DNA of 64,000 nt from Luteibacter jiangsuensis (GCF_011742555.1 NZ_JAAQQR010000002.1:186001-250000), one strand, 5' to 3'. Counted from the first letter of the stretch, positions 7,650 through 16,853 are shown. Translations and numbers: made by a program. Notes: generated from the letters alone by a model not told the origin.

Positions 7650-10121
7650 TTACGCTGCGCGGATCGACTTCATCGTTTCGGCGTTGCGCACGACATTCGC
7701 CCGCAATTCCTCGCTGTCGAAATCGTCCACCGAGATGAACTCGGCCACGCCGTCGCGCACGCGCTGCAGGAGCTCTCGCTCCGCGGCCGTGATGGCACCG
7801 AGCTTCTCGGCTTCCGCCAGCTGCTCGTTGTACGTGTGCGAGCGCAGCTGGCCGCCCTTGAACGCCTTGAGGAACTTGCGCTCCACGGGCTCCGCCGCGA
7901 TCACGTCGGGGAGGATCTTGTTCATGCGGCCCACGGTGTTGTTCGCGGTGGGCGCCATGTAAGTCCAGGAGATGAGGCGATCGCGGGCTTCGCTCGGTGC
8001 CGTGATGAGCGCGGCGACGCGACGACCCAGGCGATCCGACGGCGGAACCTCGCGGCGGCCGAACGGGAAGACCAGGGCGCGCAGCAGCCAGGCCACCGGA
8101 CGCACCGGGAAGTTGCGGATGACGCCGTCCAGCGCCATCTGCATCTTCCACACGCATTCGTGGAACGCCCAGGCCAGCAGCGGACGATCCGCTTCCGGAC
8201 GGCCGGTGTCTTCGTAGCGCTTCAGCATGGCGCTGGCGATGTACAGATACGACAGCGTGTCGCCGAGACGGGCCGACAGTTTCTCCTTGAACTTCAGCTT
8301 GCCGCCGAGCACACCCATCGACACGTCGGCGCAAAGCGCCAGCGCGGCCGAGTAGCGGTTGAGCTTGCGGTAGTAGCGGCGGGTGTACGCATCGCCAGCC
8401 GTGTCGCCGATCTTCGCCGCGGTGATGCCCAGCACGAAGCTGCGCACCGCGTTGGAGAAACCGAAACCGATGTGACCGAACAGTGCGTCGTCGAAGGTCT
8501 TCAGGCGCTCGCGATAGTCCGCGATGTTCAGCGCCTGCATTTCCTTCAGCACATAAGGATGGCAACGGATGGCGCCCTGCCCGAAGATCATGAGGCTGCG
8601 CGTCATGATGTTCGCGCCCTCCACCGTGATGGCGATGGGCACGCTCTGCCAGCCGCGGCCCATGTAGTTCTTCGGGCCGAGGATCACGCCCTTGCCGCCG
8701 TGGACGTCCATGGCGTCCGACGCGATCTGGCGGCACCATTCGGTGGCGTGGTACTTCGCGATCGCCGAGGGAACCGCGGGCTTTTCGCCGCGATCCACGG
8801 CGGCTGCCGTGGCGCGCGAGAGTGCCTGCGTTGCATAGGTGAGTCCGCCGATGCGGGCCAGCGCTTCCTCCACACCCTCGAAGCGGCCGATGGCGAGGCC
8901 GAACTGCTTGCGCATGCGTGCATACGCACCGGTGGCGGCCACCGCCATGCGCGAGGCGCCGGTGGCGTTCGACGGCAGCGAAATGGCACGGCCCACGGAG
9001 AGGCATTCGACCAGCATGCGCCAGCCCTGGCCGGCCATGTGCGGGCCGCCGATCAGCACGGACAGGGGAACGAACATGTCCTTCGCGTGGACGGGGCCGT
9101 TCTGGAACGGCGTGTTCAGCGGGAAGTGGCGGCGGCCGATCTCCATCCCCGGGGTTTCGCGCGGCAGCAGCGCCAGCGTGATGCCGAGGTCTTCCTTGTC
9201 GCCCAGCAGCTTGTCCGGGTCGTACATGCGGAAGGCGAGGCCGACGATGGTCGCCACCGGCGCCAGGGTGATGTAGCGCTTGTCGAAGGTGAGGCGGATG
9301 CCGACGGTTTCCTCGCCGTTCCACATGCCCTTCGTGACGATGCCGAAATCCGGGATCGACGTGGCGTCGGAACCGGCATACGGGCCCGTCAACGCGAAAC
9401 ACGGGATCTCGCGACCGTCGGCGAGCCGCGGCAGGTAATGGTTCTTCTGTTCCTCGCTGCCGTAGTGCATCAGCAACTCGCCTGGGCCAAGCGAGTTCGG
9501 CACGGCGACGGTGGAGGCCAGCGTCTGCGACATGCTGGACAGCTTCTGCAGCACCGCCGAATGCGCCAGCGCCGAAAAGCCGAGGCCGCCGTAGCTCTTC
9601 GGAATAATCATGCCGAAGAACTTGTTCTTCTTGATGAACTCCCAGACGTTCGGCGGCAGGTCGGCCAGCTCGTGCGTGATCTGCCAGTCGTCGATCATGG
9701 CGCAGAGCTCTTCGACGGGGCCGTCGAGGAAGGCCTGCTCTTCGGTCGAGAGCTCCGGCTTCGGCTGACGAAGCAGCTGCGACCAATCGGGCTTGCCCGA
9801 GAAAAGCTGGCCTTCGAAACCGACGGTGCCCGCCTCGAGAGCGGTCTGCTCGGTATCGGACAGCTTCGGCGTGACCTTCGCGAACATCGAGAGCAGCGGG
9901 GCGCTGATCTTCTTGCGGCGGAAATCCACCATCAGCAGGGGCACCGCGACGAGCCCCAGCAGAACGAGGAGCACGACGGTGGTCACCGGCGCACCGGCGA
10001 GGAAGCCGACGACGAGGATCGTCACCGCCGTCGCGATGGCCCACGTCTTCAGGGACGTGCGGTGGTAGGCACAGGCACCGGAGGCGATGAGCGCCGCCAG
10101 TACAACCAGGATCGCAGACAT
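7650..10121 (-). CDS. fadE: Acyl-CoA dehydrogenase FadE
   Basis: This is the large proteobacterial acyl-CoA dehydrogenase of beta-oxidation, which oxidises acyl-CoA to trans-2-enoyl-CoA and passes electrons to ETF. At 823 aa it matches the FadE family (E. coli about 814 aa). Two hydrophobic N-terminal segments (about residues 1-60) suggest membrane attachment. The acyl-CoA dehydrogenase core follows (IIPKSYGGLGFSALAHS, ALTGPYAGSDATSIPD), then the large C-terminal extension. The ATG at 10121 is chosen because AGGTGA sits 5 bases upstream. The GTG at 10130 overlaps that ribosome site. An alpha/beta hydrolase gene ends 5 bases upstream, making a likely two-gene operon. Confidence 0.95.
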   Translation of the reverse strand: MSAILVVLAALIASGACAYHRTSLKTWAIATAVTILVVGFLAGAPVTTVVLLVLLGLVAVPLLMVDFRRKKISAPLLSMFAKVTPKLSDTEQTALEAGTVGFEGQLFSGKPDWSQLLRQPKPELSTEEQAFLDGPVEELCAMIDDWQITHELADLPPNVWEFIKKNKFFGMIIPKSYGGLGFSALAHSAVLQKLSSMSQTLASTVAVPNSLGPGELLMHYGSEEQKNHYLPRLADGREIPCFALTGPYAGSDATSIPDFGIVTKGMWNGEETVGIRLTFDKRYITLAPVATIVGLAFRMYDPDKLLGDKEDLGITLALLPRETPGMEIGRRHFPLNTPFQNGPVHAKDMFVPLSVLIGGPHMAGQGWRMLVECLSVGRAISLPSNATGASRMAVAATGAYARMRKQFGLAIGRFEGVEEALARIGGLTYATQALSRATAAAVDRGEKPAVPSAIAKYHATEWCRQIASDAMDVHGGKGVILGPKNYMGRGWQSVPIAITVEGANIMTRSLMIFGQGAIRCHPYVLKEMQALNIADYRERLKTFDDALFGHIGFGFSNAVRSFVLGITAAKIGDTAGDAYTRRYYRKLNRYSAALALCADVSMGVLGGKLKFKEKLSARLGDTLSYLYIASAMLKRYEDTGRPEADRPLLAWAFHECVWKMQMALDGVIRNFPVRPVAWLLRALVFPFGRREVPPSDRLGRRVAALITAPSEARDRLISWTYMAPTANNTVGRMNKILPDVIAAEPVERKFLKAFKGGQLRSHTYNEQLAEAEKLGAITAAERELLQRVRDGVAEFISVDDFDSEELRANVVRNAETMKSIRAA

Positions 10122-10126
10122 CGGTA

Positions 10127-11029
10127 TCACCTCGTCACAGTCGGATGGCTAAGGGTATGCATGAAACTCGCGACTTCGCGCGTGAACGCGTCGTTCGCGT
10201 CGCCGGCCACCATGTGGGTGGCGTCGGGCAGCACCACGTGACGCGCATGCGGCACGAGGCGAAGGAATTCTTCGACGGTATGGCTGGACACCACATCGCT
10301 ACGGGCACCGGAGAGAAGCAGCACCGGCACCTTCACCCGGGCGGCCGCCTCGAACAGACGCGGCTGGTAGCGCTCGCTTTCCTGCACCACGCCGTCGAGC
10401 AAGGCCGGGTCCCAGTGCCAGCGGAGCCGCCCGTCGCCATCCTGGCGGAGCAGCGGCTTCAGTTGGGATTCCGTCTTGCGCTCACGGCGATGCGGGAGGT
10501 ACGCCTCGATGGCCGAGGCGGCCTCGTCGTAGCTTGCGAAGCCTCGCGGATGGGCGCGCATGAATCCGAGGATACGTTCCACTCCCGCCGTTTCCCAGCG
10601 GGGAGTGATGTCCACCAGGACCAATGCGGAAAAAGGCGGCACGGCATCTTCGGCCGTCTCGCCGGCGGCTACCAGGCCAAGCAGACCGCCCATGGAGGCG
10701 CCTACGAGTACCGGAGGGCTGCCGTCCGCCGAGGCCGCTTCGCGCGCCACGGCCAGCAGGTCGCCGACGAACTGTTCCATGTGGTAATCGCCGCGCGGCA
10801 TGCGCTCGCTTTCCCCGTGGCCACGCGCGTCGAATGTCGTGGCATCGAACCCATCGGCCGCCAGTGCCCGGGCGGCGCCCTGCCATGCATGGCGGGTCTG
10901 GCCGAAGCCGTGCGCAAATACCAGGGACGGCGAGCGTTCGCCGCGCCAGCGTTCGGTAGCGATGGCGAGGCCGTCGAACGAGACGAGGCTCGCACGGGCT
11001 CTGGAGACATGAATGGAGTCGACAACCAT
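10127..11029 (-). CDS. Alpha/beta hydrolase
   Basis: This 300-aa alpha/beta-hydrolase has the oxyanion segment FAHGFGQTRHAW, the nucleophile elbow GASMGG, a likely acid Asp in SGARSDVVSS and the catalytic His in DATHMV. The substrate is unknown; position suggests an ester or thioester linked to fatty-acid metabolism. It ends 5 bases before fadE on the same strand and is divergent from a TetR regulator, so the trio may be one regulated unit. The ATG at 11029 is preferred over the TTG at 11065, which overlaps a promoter-like sequence. Confidence 0.85.
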   Translation of the reverse strand: MVVDSIHVSRARASLVSFDGLAIATERWRGERSPSLVFAHGFGQTRHAWQGAARALAADGFDATTFDARGHGESERMPRGDYHMEQFVGDLLAVAREAASADGSPPVLVGASMGGLLGLVAAGETAEDAVPPFSALVLVDITPRWETAGVERILGFMRAHPRGFASYDEAASAIEAYLPHRRERKTESQLKPLLRQDGDGRLRWHWDPALLDGVVQESERYQPRLFEAAARVKVPVLLLSGARSDVVSSHTVEEFLRLVPHARHVVLPDATHMVAGDANDAFTREVASFMHTLSHPTVTR

Positions 11030-11036
11030 ACGGCCG

Positions 11037-11065
11037 AGTATGTAACGACCGAAAGGGTGCGTCAA
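11037..11065 (-). promoter_or_regulatory. Putative sigma-70 promoter for the hydrolase-fadE operon
   Basis: On the minus strand TTGACG (11065-11060) and CATACT (11042-11037) are separated by 17 bases. If used, transcription would begin within a few bases of the ATG at 11029, giving a nearly leaderless mRNA. This is sequence pattern only. Confidence 0.35.
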
Positions 11066-11169
11066 TACGCCCGCGTACGGTCAGGTAAGGGCAGCCAAGT
11101 CAAGGTCTTATGCAACATCGCCCGGCGGCGACCGATTGCAAACGCGGCAGTCTCGGCTACCATGCGTCG

Positions 11170-11760
11170 ATGAACGATGGTGCGAAGAACGAACGAGTCC
11201 GCCTTTCCGCCGAAGACTGGGAAGACGGTGCCCTGGCCCTCATCGCCGAGCAAGGCGTCGGCGCGGTCGCGGTCGAGGCCCTGGCCCGGCGTCTGGGCGT
11301 CACCAAGGGCAGCTTCTACTGGCACTTCCGAACCCGCGAGGCGCTGCTACAGGCCGCACTGGAACGCTGGGAAGAGTACGGCGAACGCGAAGTGCTGGCG
11401 GAGATCGAACGCATCCCGGATCCGCGCAAGCGCCTGCCGGAACTGTTCCGCCGCGTAGCCCACGAGATGCAGCCCCACCGCGTCTACGCCGCGCTGCTCA
11501 AGGCACTCGATCATCCGCAGGTCATTCCGGTGATGTCGCGCGTGTCCCAGCGGCGTATCGACTTCCTCACCCGCATGTACACGGAAGCCGGACTGGAACC
11601 GGTGGTGGCCCTTCATCGGGCCCGGCTCACCTATGCCGCGTACGTCGGTTTCCTGCAGCTGAACTTCACGCTCGGCCTTCCGCGGATTTCGCACGACGAG
11701 TTCGACGCCTACGTCGAGCACATGATCGCCACGCTCACGCCCGCGAAATCGAACGACTGA
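11170..11760 (+). CDS. TetR/AcrR family transcriptional regulator
   Basis: A 196-aa repressor-type protein. The N-terminal helix-turn-helix is clear (AVEALARRLGVTKGSFYWHF at about residues 35-54). A divergent ligand-binding domain, typical of the family, follows. It is divergent from the alpha/beta hydrolase-fadE pair about 140 bases away, so control of those genes in response to an acyl-CoA or similar ligand is a reasonable inference. The ATG at 11170 is preferred. An in-frame ATG at 11110 would add 20 residues without homology to the usual N-terminus. Confidence 0.85.
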   Translation: MNDGAKNERVRLSAEDWEDGALALIAEQGVGAVAVEALARRLGVTKGSFYWHFRTREALLQAALERWEEYGEREVLAEIERIPDPRKRLPELFRRVAHEMQPHRVYAALLKALDHPQVIPVMSRVSQRRIDFLTRMYTEAGLEPVVALHRARLTYAAYVGFLQLNFTLGLPRISHDEFDAYVEHMIATLTPAKSND

Positions 11761-11857
11761 TCCTGAACGGCAACGGCGTTTTGCTGCGCCGTACCTTGCC
11801 AATACCAGGAATCGCAAACTACTGTCTCCGCTTGCGTTTAACTGGAGACCACCAAGG

Positions 11858-13648
11858 ATGCGTTCGCACGGCAGTTCACTGGAAGCATTGAATCGATGGG
11901 TCGACGACGTCGCCCGGCTCACGGAACCCGCGGCCATCCACTGGTGCGACGGCTCCGACGCGGAGTACGCCGAACTCGTCACCACGATGCTGGCCAGCGG
12001 GGACCTGCTTCCGCTGAATGCCGAGAAGCATCCGCGTAGCTACCTGCATCGTTCGCATCCTTCCGACGTGGCGCGCGTGGAACACCTCACGTTCGTGTGC
12101 ACGCCGGAAGAAGAAGACGCCGGCCCCAACAATCACTGGATGGCGCCCGCGGAAGCCCACGCGAAAATCGACGCGCTGTTCGCCGGCGCCATGCGCGGCC
12201 GCACGATGTATGTCATTCCCTACTGCATGGGCCCGATCGACTCGCCGATCGCGCGGTGCGGCGTGGAGATCACCGACAGCCCCTATGTGGTGGCCAACAT
12301 GCGCATCATGACCCGCATGGGTCAGCCGGCCCTGGCCCGCATCGAACGCGACGGCAGCTTTGTGAAGGGGCTGCATTCCACAGGCGACCTCGATCCGGAG
12401 CGCCGCTTCATCATGCATTTCCCCGAGGAACTGTCGATCAAGTCGATCGGTTCGGGCTACGGCGGCAACGCCCTCCTGGGCAAGAAGTGCCATGCGCTGC
12501 GCATCGCAAGCCACCAGGCCCGTCGCGAAGGCTGGCTCGCGGAACACATGCTCATCGTGGGCATCGAAAATCGGCAGGGCGAAAAGCACTACATCGCCGC
12601 CGCCTTCCCGTCCGCCTGCGGCAAGACCAACCTCGCCATGCTCATTCCGACCGAGGGCTATCGCAAGGCGGGATGGAAGGTCTGGACCGTCGGTGACGAC
12701 ATCTGCTGGATGACACCCGGCGAAGACGGCCGCCTGTGGGCGATCAACCCGGAGGCCGGTTATTTCGGCGTCGCCCCGGGCACCAGCGCCAAGACCAATC
12801 CCTCGGCCCTCACCACGCTCGGCCAGGATGCGATCTTCACCAACGTGGCCGTGACGGCCGACAACGCCGCATGGTGGGAAGGCCTGGGCGAAGGCGAGCC
12901 GGTCATCGACTGGCAGGGCCGCCCGTACGATCCCGCCAACGGCCCGGCCGCACATCCGAACGCGCGCTTCACGGTCAGTGCGAAGCAGTGCCCGAGCTGG
13001 GCTCCCGAGTCCGAAGCGCCCACCGGTGTGCCGATCTCCGCGATCGTCTTCGGCGGTCGCCGCCCGTCGCTGGTGCCGCTGGTGTTCGAGGCCAAGGACT
13101 GGGCGCACGGCGTCCTCGTCGGCGCCGCGATGGGTTCGGAAACGACGGCCGCCGCCACGGGTGCCGTGGGCGTGCTCCGTCGCGATTCAATGGCGATGAA
13201 GCCGTTCTGCGGCTACAACTTCGCCGACTACTTCGCCCACTGGCTGTCGTTCGACAAGCCGGGCGCCAGGCTGCCCCGCATCTTCCACGTCAACTGGTTC
13301 CGCAAGGACCGCGACGGTCAGTTCATGTGGCCGGGCTATGGCGACAACCTGCGCGTCCTCGACTGGATGATCCAGCGCGTGACGGGTTCGGCCAAGGGCG
13401 TCGACACGCCGATCGGCATCCTGCCCGCGAAGCACGAACTGAACCTGGATGGCCTGGATATCTCGCCGGGCGTCGTGGACGAGTTGCTGCGCGTGGACGT
13501 GGAAGGCTGGCAGGAAGAACTGAGCGCCATCGCCCTGTACCTGGACGGCTTCGGGACGCGCATGCCGGAGAAGCTGAAAGCCGAACGCCTGAAGGTCAGC
13601 AAGGCCCTGGACGCCGCCGTGATCCGCCCAAAGGCCAGCGTGGCCTGA
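11858..13648 (+). CDS. pckG: Phosphoenolpyruvate carboxykinase (GTP)
   Basis: This 596-aa enzyme converts oxaloacetate and GTP to PEP and CO2 in gluconeogenesis. It is the GTP-type, shown by FPSACGKTNLAM (about residues 250-261, with the reactive Cys254 and P-loop Lys256), YVIPYCMGP, and FHVNWFRKDRDG in the C-terminal nucleotide region. The length fits the family. The ATG at 11858 has GGAGACCACCAAGG just upstream. It is monocistronic as seen here, with a repeat after its stop. Neighbouring fatty-acid degradation genes fit growth on acetyl-CoA-yielding carbon sources. Confidence 0.97.
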   Translation: MRSHGSSLEALNRWVDDVARLTEPAAIHWCDGSDAEYAELVTTMLASGDLLPLNAEKHPRSYLHRSHPSDVARVEHLTFVCTPEEEDAGPNNHWMAPAEAHAKIDALFAGAMRGRTMYVIPYCMGPIDSPIARCGVEITDSPYVVANMRIMTRMGQPALARIERDGSFVKGLHSTGDLDPERRFIMHFPEELSIKSIGSGYGGNALLGKKCHALRIASHQARREGWLAEHMLIVGIENRQGEKHYIAAAFPSACGKTNLAMLIPTEGYRKAGWKVWTVGDDICWMTPGEDGRLWAINPEAGYFGVAPGTSAKTNPSALTTLGQDAIFTNVAVTADNAAWWEGLGEGEPVIDWQGRPYDPANGPAAHPNARFTVSAKQCPSWAPESEAPTGVPISAIVFGGRRPSLVPLVFEAKDWAHGVLVGAAMGSETTAAATGAVGVLRRDSMAMKPFCGYNFADYFAHWLSFDKPGARLPRIFHVNWFRKDRDGQFMWPGYGDNLRVLDWMIQRVTGSAKGVDTPIGILPAKHELNLDGLDISPGVVDELLRVDVEGWQEELSAIALYLDGFGTRMPEKLKAERLKVSKALDAAVIRPKASVA

Positions 13649-13660
13649 TCGTCGAACTAC

Positions 13661-13743
13661 TGTGGGAGCCGCTTCAGCGGCGATGGGTGCTCGCGGCAAG
13701 CTTGCCCGCTGCCGCGGGATCGCCGGCCTAGCCGGCTCCCACA
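13661..13743. repeat. REP-like palindromic repeat, copy 2
   Basis: An ~83-bp copy starts 12 bases after the pckG stop. The ends TGTGGGAGCCGC and GGCTCCCACA can fold on each other. The internal part (GCCCGCTGCCGCGGGATCGC) is nearly the same as in copies 1 and 3. Confidence 0.85.
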
Positions 13744-13788
13744 GGAGTCCTCACCAAGCAAAAAGGTTTCTTCACAGGCCTGCAGCTT

Positions 13789-13817
13789 TGTGCGGGAGCC
13801 GCTCCAGCGGCGATGAG
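13789..13817 (+). repeat. Half copy of the REP-like repeat
   Basis: About 29 bases matching only the left arm, with two changes (TGTGCGGGAGCCGCTCCAGC), lie 45 bases after copy 2. The right arm is missing. It falls in the presumed promoter region of the ECF sigma gene. Confidence 0.6.
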
Positions 13818-13870
13818 GGCGCAATCCTTGCTTAAACCGTTTGTCCCCTGCCGGCATCCAAGCTGGCAAG

Positions 13871-14458
13871 ATGAACGCCCTATGCCTCGCCGCCACGTCC
13901 TTCATGCAGCCTGAGCTGCCCGCCGCATCGTCGGACGACGACATCGTGCGCGCGGCCGTGGCCGGCGACCGCAAGGCCTTCGAAACCCTCTATCGCCGGC
14001 ACGCCGACCGCGTTTACGGCGCCGTGCTGCGCCTCGCGGCGTTCGACCATGCCCGCGCCGAAGATCTCACCCAGGAAGCCTTCGTGCGCGCCTGGCAGAA
14101 GCTCGAGGGGTTTCGCTTCGAAAGCGCCTTCGGCACCTGGGTGTACCGGCTCGCGGTGAACGTGGCGCTCATGTCCATACGCGCCCGCAACGCCGACCCG
14201 GTCAACATTGTGGCCGACGACCAGCTTCCGGACATCACGGACACCGACAATCCCGTTCGCGCCTTCGAGCGCGAGGAACTGGAACAGGCGATCGCGGCAT
14301 TGCCGCCGCGCGCCCGGGCCGTCCTCGTGCTGCACGACGTGGAAGGATGGAAACACGAGGAAATCGCCGTCGAACTGTCGATGGCGGTGGGTTCCTCGAA
14401 AGCACAGTTGCATCGCGCGCGCGGCCTGCTTCGGCGCGCGCTGGGAGACAAGCCATGA
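13871..14458 (+). CDS. ECF-type RNA polymerase sigma factor
   Basis: A sigma-70 family factor of about 195 aa with only regions 2 and 4. Region 2 is seen in AFETLYRRHADRVYG and DLTQEAFVRAWQKLEGF. Region 4 is in LPPRARAVLVLHDVEGWKHE followed by a SSKAQLHRAR helix. It overlaps the next gene, which has one membrane segment, by ATGA; this is the usual sigma/anti-sigma arrangement. The start is uncertain between ATG 13871 and ATG 13904, neither with a good ribosome site. Likely targets are its own operon and envelope genes (inference). Confidence 0.9.
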   Translation: MNALCLAATSFMQPELPAASSDDDIVRAAVAGDRKAFETLYRRHADRVYGAVLRLAAFDHARAEDLTQEAFVRAWQKLEGFRFESAFGTWVYRLAVNVALMSIRARNADPVNIVADDQLPDITDTDNPVRAFEREELEQAIAALPPRARAVLVLHDVEGWKHEEIAVELSMAVGSSKAQLHRARGLLRRALGDKP

Positions 14459-14868
14459 ACGAACTCGACTACCTGCGCCAGATGCGCTCCATCAATCGCC
14501 CTGTTGTCCCGCACCGCGACCTGTGGGCGGGTATCGAGGCGCGGCTCGACGACGCCGGGGCGGCGCCTCGCCGCCAGTATCGTGCGCGGCCCTGGTTGAT
14601 GGCCGCGGCCATCGCCGGCGTGGCGGTACTCGGCGGCGGGCTTGGCCTGCACCTGGTCGCGCCCGAGTCGCATACCGTGGCCAGCGCGGCGCCATGGAAG
14701 CCTTCCGATCCGCGTCTCACCGGCGCGGCAGTGGAACTCGACGCCGCACGCATGGAACTCACCCAGGCCATGCAGGACTCCCCGGATTCGGCCGCATTGC
14801 AACGCCTGTTGCTGCGCACCGAGCGCCAGCGCAATCGTCTTCGTAATCTCGACAAGCAAGCCAGCTAA
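14455..14868 (+). CDS. Putative membrane-anchored anti-sigma factor
   Basis: A 137-aa protein whose ATG overlaps the sigma stop (ATGA). A cytoplasmic N-terminal portion of about 45 residues precedes one hydrophobic segment (MAAAIAGVAVLGGGLGLHLV). A periplasmic part with a Leu/Arg/Gln-rich helix (LQRLLLRTERQRNRLRNL) follows. I do not recognise a named family from sequence. The anti-sigma role is inferred from topology and coupling to the sigma gene. A DUF4097 gene follows 23 bases downstream. Confidence 0.65.
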   Translation: MNELDYLRQMRSINRPVVPHRDLWAGIEARLDDAGAAPRRQYRARPWLMAAAIAGVAVLGGGLGLHLVAPESHTVASAAPWKPSDPRLTGAAVELDAARMELTQAMQDSPDSAALQRLLLRTERQRNRLRNLDKQAS

Positions 14869-14891
14869 CGCGAACAGCCAGGACACTCCCC

Positions 14892-15800
14892 ATGAAAACG
14901 CTCTATTTCACTCCCCTGCTGCTGGCGCTGTCGATCGGCGAGGTCTTTGCCTCGACGCCGATCAACCTCTCGAAAGACATTCGCCCCAACGCCCGCGTCA
15001 GCATCGAAAACGTCAAGGGCGAGGTCACCGTCACCGCCTGGGACAAGAACCAGGTGCAGGTGTCCGGCACGCTGGGCGACGGTGCGCGGCCGCTGGAGAT
15101 CGAAGGCGACGAGCGCAACGTCGACATCCGTGTCGAAGGCGACGAGAAGAAGGGCCGGTGGTTCAGTTGGGGCAACGACTCCAGCATGCAGCCCACCATC
15201 CTCAATGTGCGGGTGCCCCGGTCTGTGGCAGTGGACATCAACGTGGTCAGCGCGCCGGTCAGCATCGACGGCCTCGACGGCGGCAAGATCGACGTGGAAT
15301 CCGTCAGTGGACGCATTCGCGCCAACCTGCGTTCTCCCGAGGTCAGCATGCAGACCGTCAGCGGCACGATCGACCTCGCGGGCCGCGCGGGACGCGCCGA
15401 CCTGCAGACGGTCTCCGGTGACATCACGGCCCCGAACGTGAGCGACAAGATCGACGCACAGACGGTGTCCGGCCGCATGACCATCGGCGGCGGCCCCTGG
15501 AAGGAGGCGAACTTCAGCACGGTGTCGGGCGACACGCAGATCAACGGCAGCGTGGTCGAGGGCGGCAAGATCGACGTCGACTCGATGAGCGGCGACGTGC
15601 AGATCCAGTTGCCCCCAAGCACGTCCGCCCACCTCGAAGCCTCCACCTTCAGCGGCGATCTGCGCAGCGACTGGGGCAGCCCCTCGAAAGGCGAAGACGG
15701 TCCGGGCAAGGAACTGAAGACGACGATCGGCGGCGGCGCCGGCAACATCCACGTCGAGTCGTTCAGCGGCGACGTGCGCGTGCGCAACACGAGCCGCTGA
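14892..15800 (+). CDS. DUF4097-family secreted beta-repeat protein
   Basis: A 302-aa exported protein with a signal peptide (cleavage probably after VFAS, about residue 21). The rest is a run of short beta-strands with a recurring (V/M/F)SG motif about every 20 residues: ESVSGRI, QTVSGTI, QTVSGDI, QTVSGRM, STVSGDT, DSMSGDV, STFSGDL, ESFSGDV. This fits the right-handed beta-helix predicted for DUF4097/DUF4098 proteins (adhesin-like fold). Its function is unknown. It is third in the ECF sigma operon, so is probably an output of, or a sensor in, that envelope response. Confidence 0.85.
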   Translation: MKTLYFTPLLLALSIGEVFASTPINLSKDIRPNARVSIENVKGEVTVTAWDKNQVQVSGTLGDGARPLEIEGDERNVDIRVEGDEKKGRWFSWGNDSSMQPTILNVRVPRSVAVDINVVSAPVSIDGLDGGKIDVESVSGRIRANLRSPEVSMQTVSGTIDLAGRAGRADLQTVSGDITAPNVSDKIDAQTVSGRMTIGGGPWKEANFSTVSGDTQINGSVVEGGKIDVDSMSGDVQIQLPPSTSAHLEASTFSGDLRSDWGSPSKGEDGPGKELKTTIGGGAGNIHVESFSGDVRVRNTSR

Positions 15801-15819
15801 GGCTGCGCGGGCGCTTCTC

Positions 15820-15901
15820 TGTGGGAGCCGCTTCAGCGGCGATGGTGCTCGCAGCTAGCTTGCCCGCTGCCGCGGGATCGCCGGCATAGCCGGCTCCCAC
15901 A
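15820..15901. repeat. REP-like palindromic repeat, copy 3
   Basis: An ~82-bp copy between two convergent genes (the DUF4097 gene and the minus-strand exported protein). Both arms are intact, and the core is nearly the same as in copies 1 and 2. Confidence 0.85.
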
Positions 15902-15908
15902 CCGGGGG

Positions 15909-16853
15909 CTACAAATCCTGGTGATACTGCACGTACGGCGTGCGCGACTGGTCGGGCTCGGGGCCGGCCGGGCTGCTGGGCGCATTGCCCGACGACCATA
16001 CGTTCTGCGCGCCCACCGAGAGCTCACCCCGCCACGGCAGGCGCCAGGTGACGCCGAGATCGATGGCGCTCCAACGGCGATCCGGGTTCAGGCCGTTCAC
16101 AGCGGTGGCTTCGGGCTGCATGGTGCGGCCTGTGATCGAGCCGGAAAGCGGGCCACGATCGACACCGAAGCTCAGCGCCTTCTGGTCCACGGAACCGATG
16201 CCGAGAAGATTACCCGGCAGGAGCCGGATGCGACCGATGCTCGCGCCGAGATCGATGCCGCTGCGCGCGCCGAGGTCGACACGGCCATGCGCATTGAGTT
16301 CGGTACTGGACGACAACGCCCCGAAAGGAAGGCCGGAAGCCGTGGCAAGACCGGGTAGCACGCGAGGCAACCCGGCGCCCGTACCGGTCGGCCGGCTGGA
16401 ACCGACACCGACGCCGACGCTGTAGCCTGTGCCGCGGTAGGTGGCGCCGACTTCACTTCCGACGATGCGGGGCGGCGCGCCGGGGGAGCTGCAGCGATCG
16501 GTCTTTGCTGCCGAAGCGCCACACGACTCGGACGAATTGATCCAGCCCTGGCCACTGACGTTGGCATGGGCCTGCACGCGGGGGCCGAGGTCGTACTGGA
16601 GGCCGCTGGAAAGAAACGGGCCCGCCCCGACCGGGTTGAGCGCCAGCGGCCGGGCCTGATCCGGCCGGTCGCTGGCCGAAAGGCTGAGCCCGCGCCCCTG
16701 CTCGTCGCTCCCAGGCACGAGGCCGGAAGCGTCCTGCTGGTCGTCCGCGCTGGCGCCCAGGAGGGGCGGCGCCGCGTCCGAAATCACCGGCGCAGCCTGT
16801 CCTGCCGTGGCGAACGGCATCAACAGGAGCATGGTGAGTAAGGATCTGCGCAT
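15909..16853 (-). CDS. Exported protein of unknown function, possibly an outer-membrane barrel
   Basis: A 314-aa protein with a clear signal peptide (MRRSLLTMLLLMPFATAGQA). The mature part is rich in Gly, Ser and Pro. Its C-terminal half has alternating strand patterns (LNAHGRVDLGARSGIDLGAS, SAIDLGVTWRLPWRGELSVG). These could form a small outer-membrane beta-barrel or beta-sandwich. A cysteine pair (SCGASAAKTDRC) might form a disulfide. I do not recognise a named family. It stands alone, convergent to the DUF4097 gene and divergent from the GGDEF-EAL gene. Confidence 0.7.
   Translation of the reverse strand: MRRSLLTMLLLMPFATAGQAAPVISDAAPPLLGASADDQQDASGLVPGSDEQGRGLSLSASDRPDQARPLALNPVGAGPFLSSGLQYDLGPRVQAHANVSGQGWINSSESCGASAAKTDRCSSPGAPPRIVGSEVGATYRGTGYSVGVGVGSSRPTGTGAGLPRVLPGLATASGLPFGALSSSTELNAHGRVDLGARSGIDLGASIGRIRLLPGNLLGIGSVDQKALSFGVDRGPLSGSITGRTMQPEATAVNGLNPDRRWSAIDLGVTWRLPWRGELSVGAQNVWSSGNAPSSPAGPEPDQSRTPYVQYHQDL

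Noticed and set aside
7144-10044. 966-codon open frame in another frame of the fadE region
   Set aside because: Low-complexity Arg/Ala/Pro/His translation with no domain. It is a shadow of fadE on the same strand.
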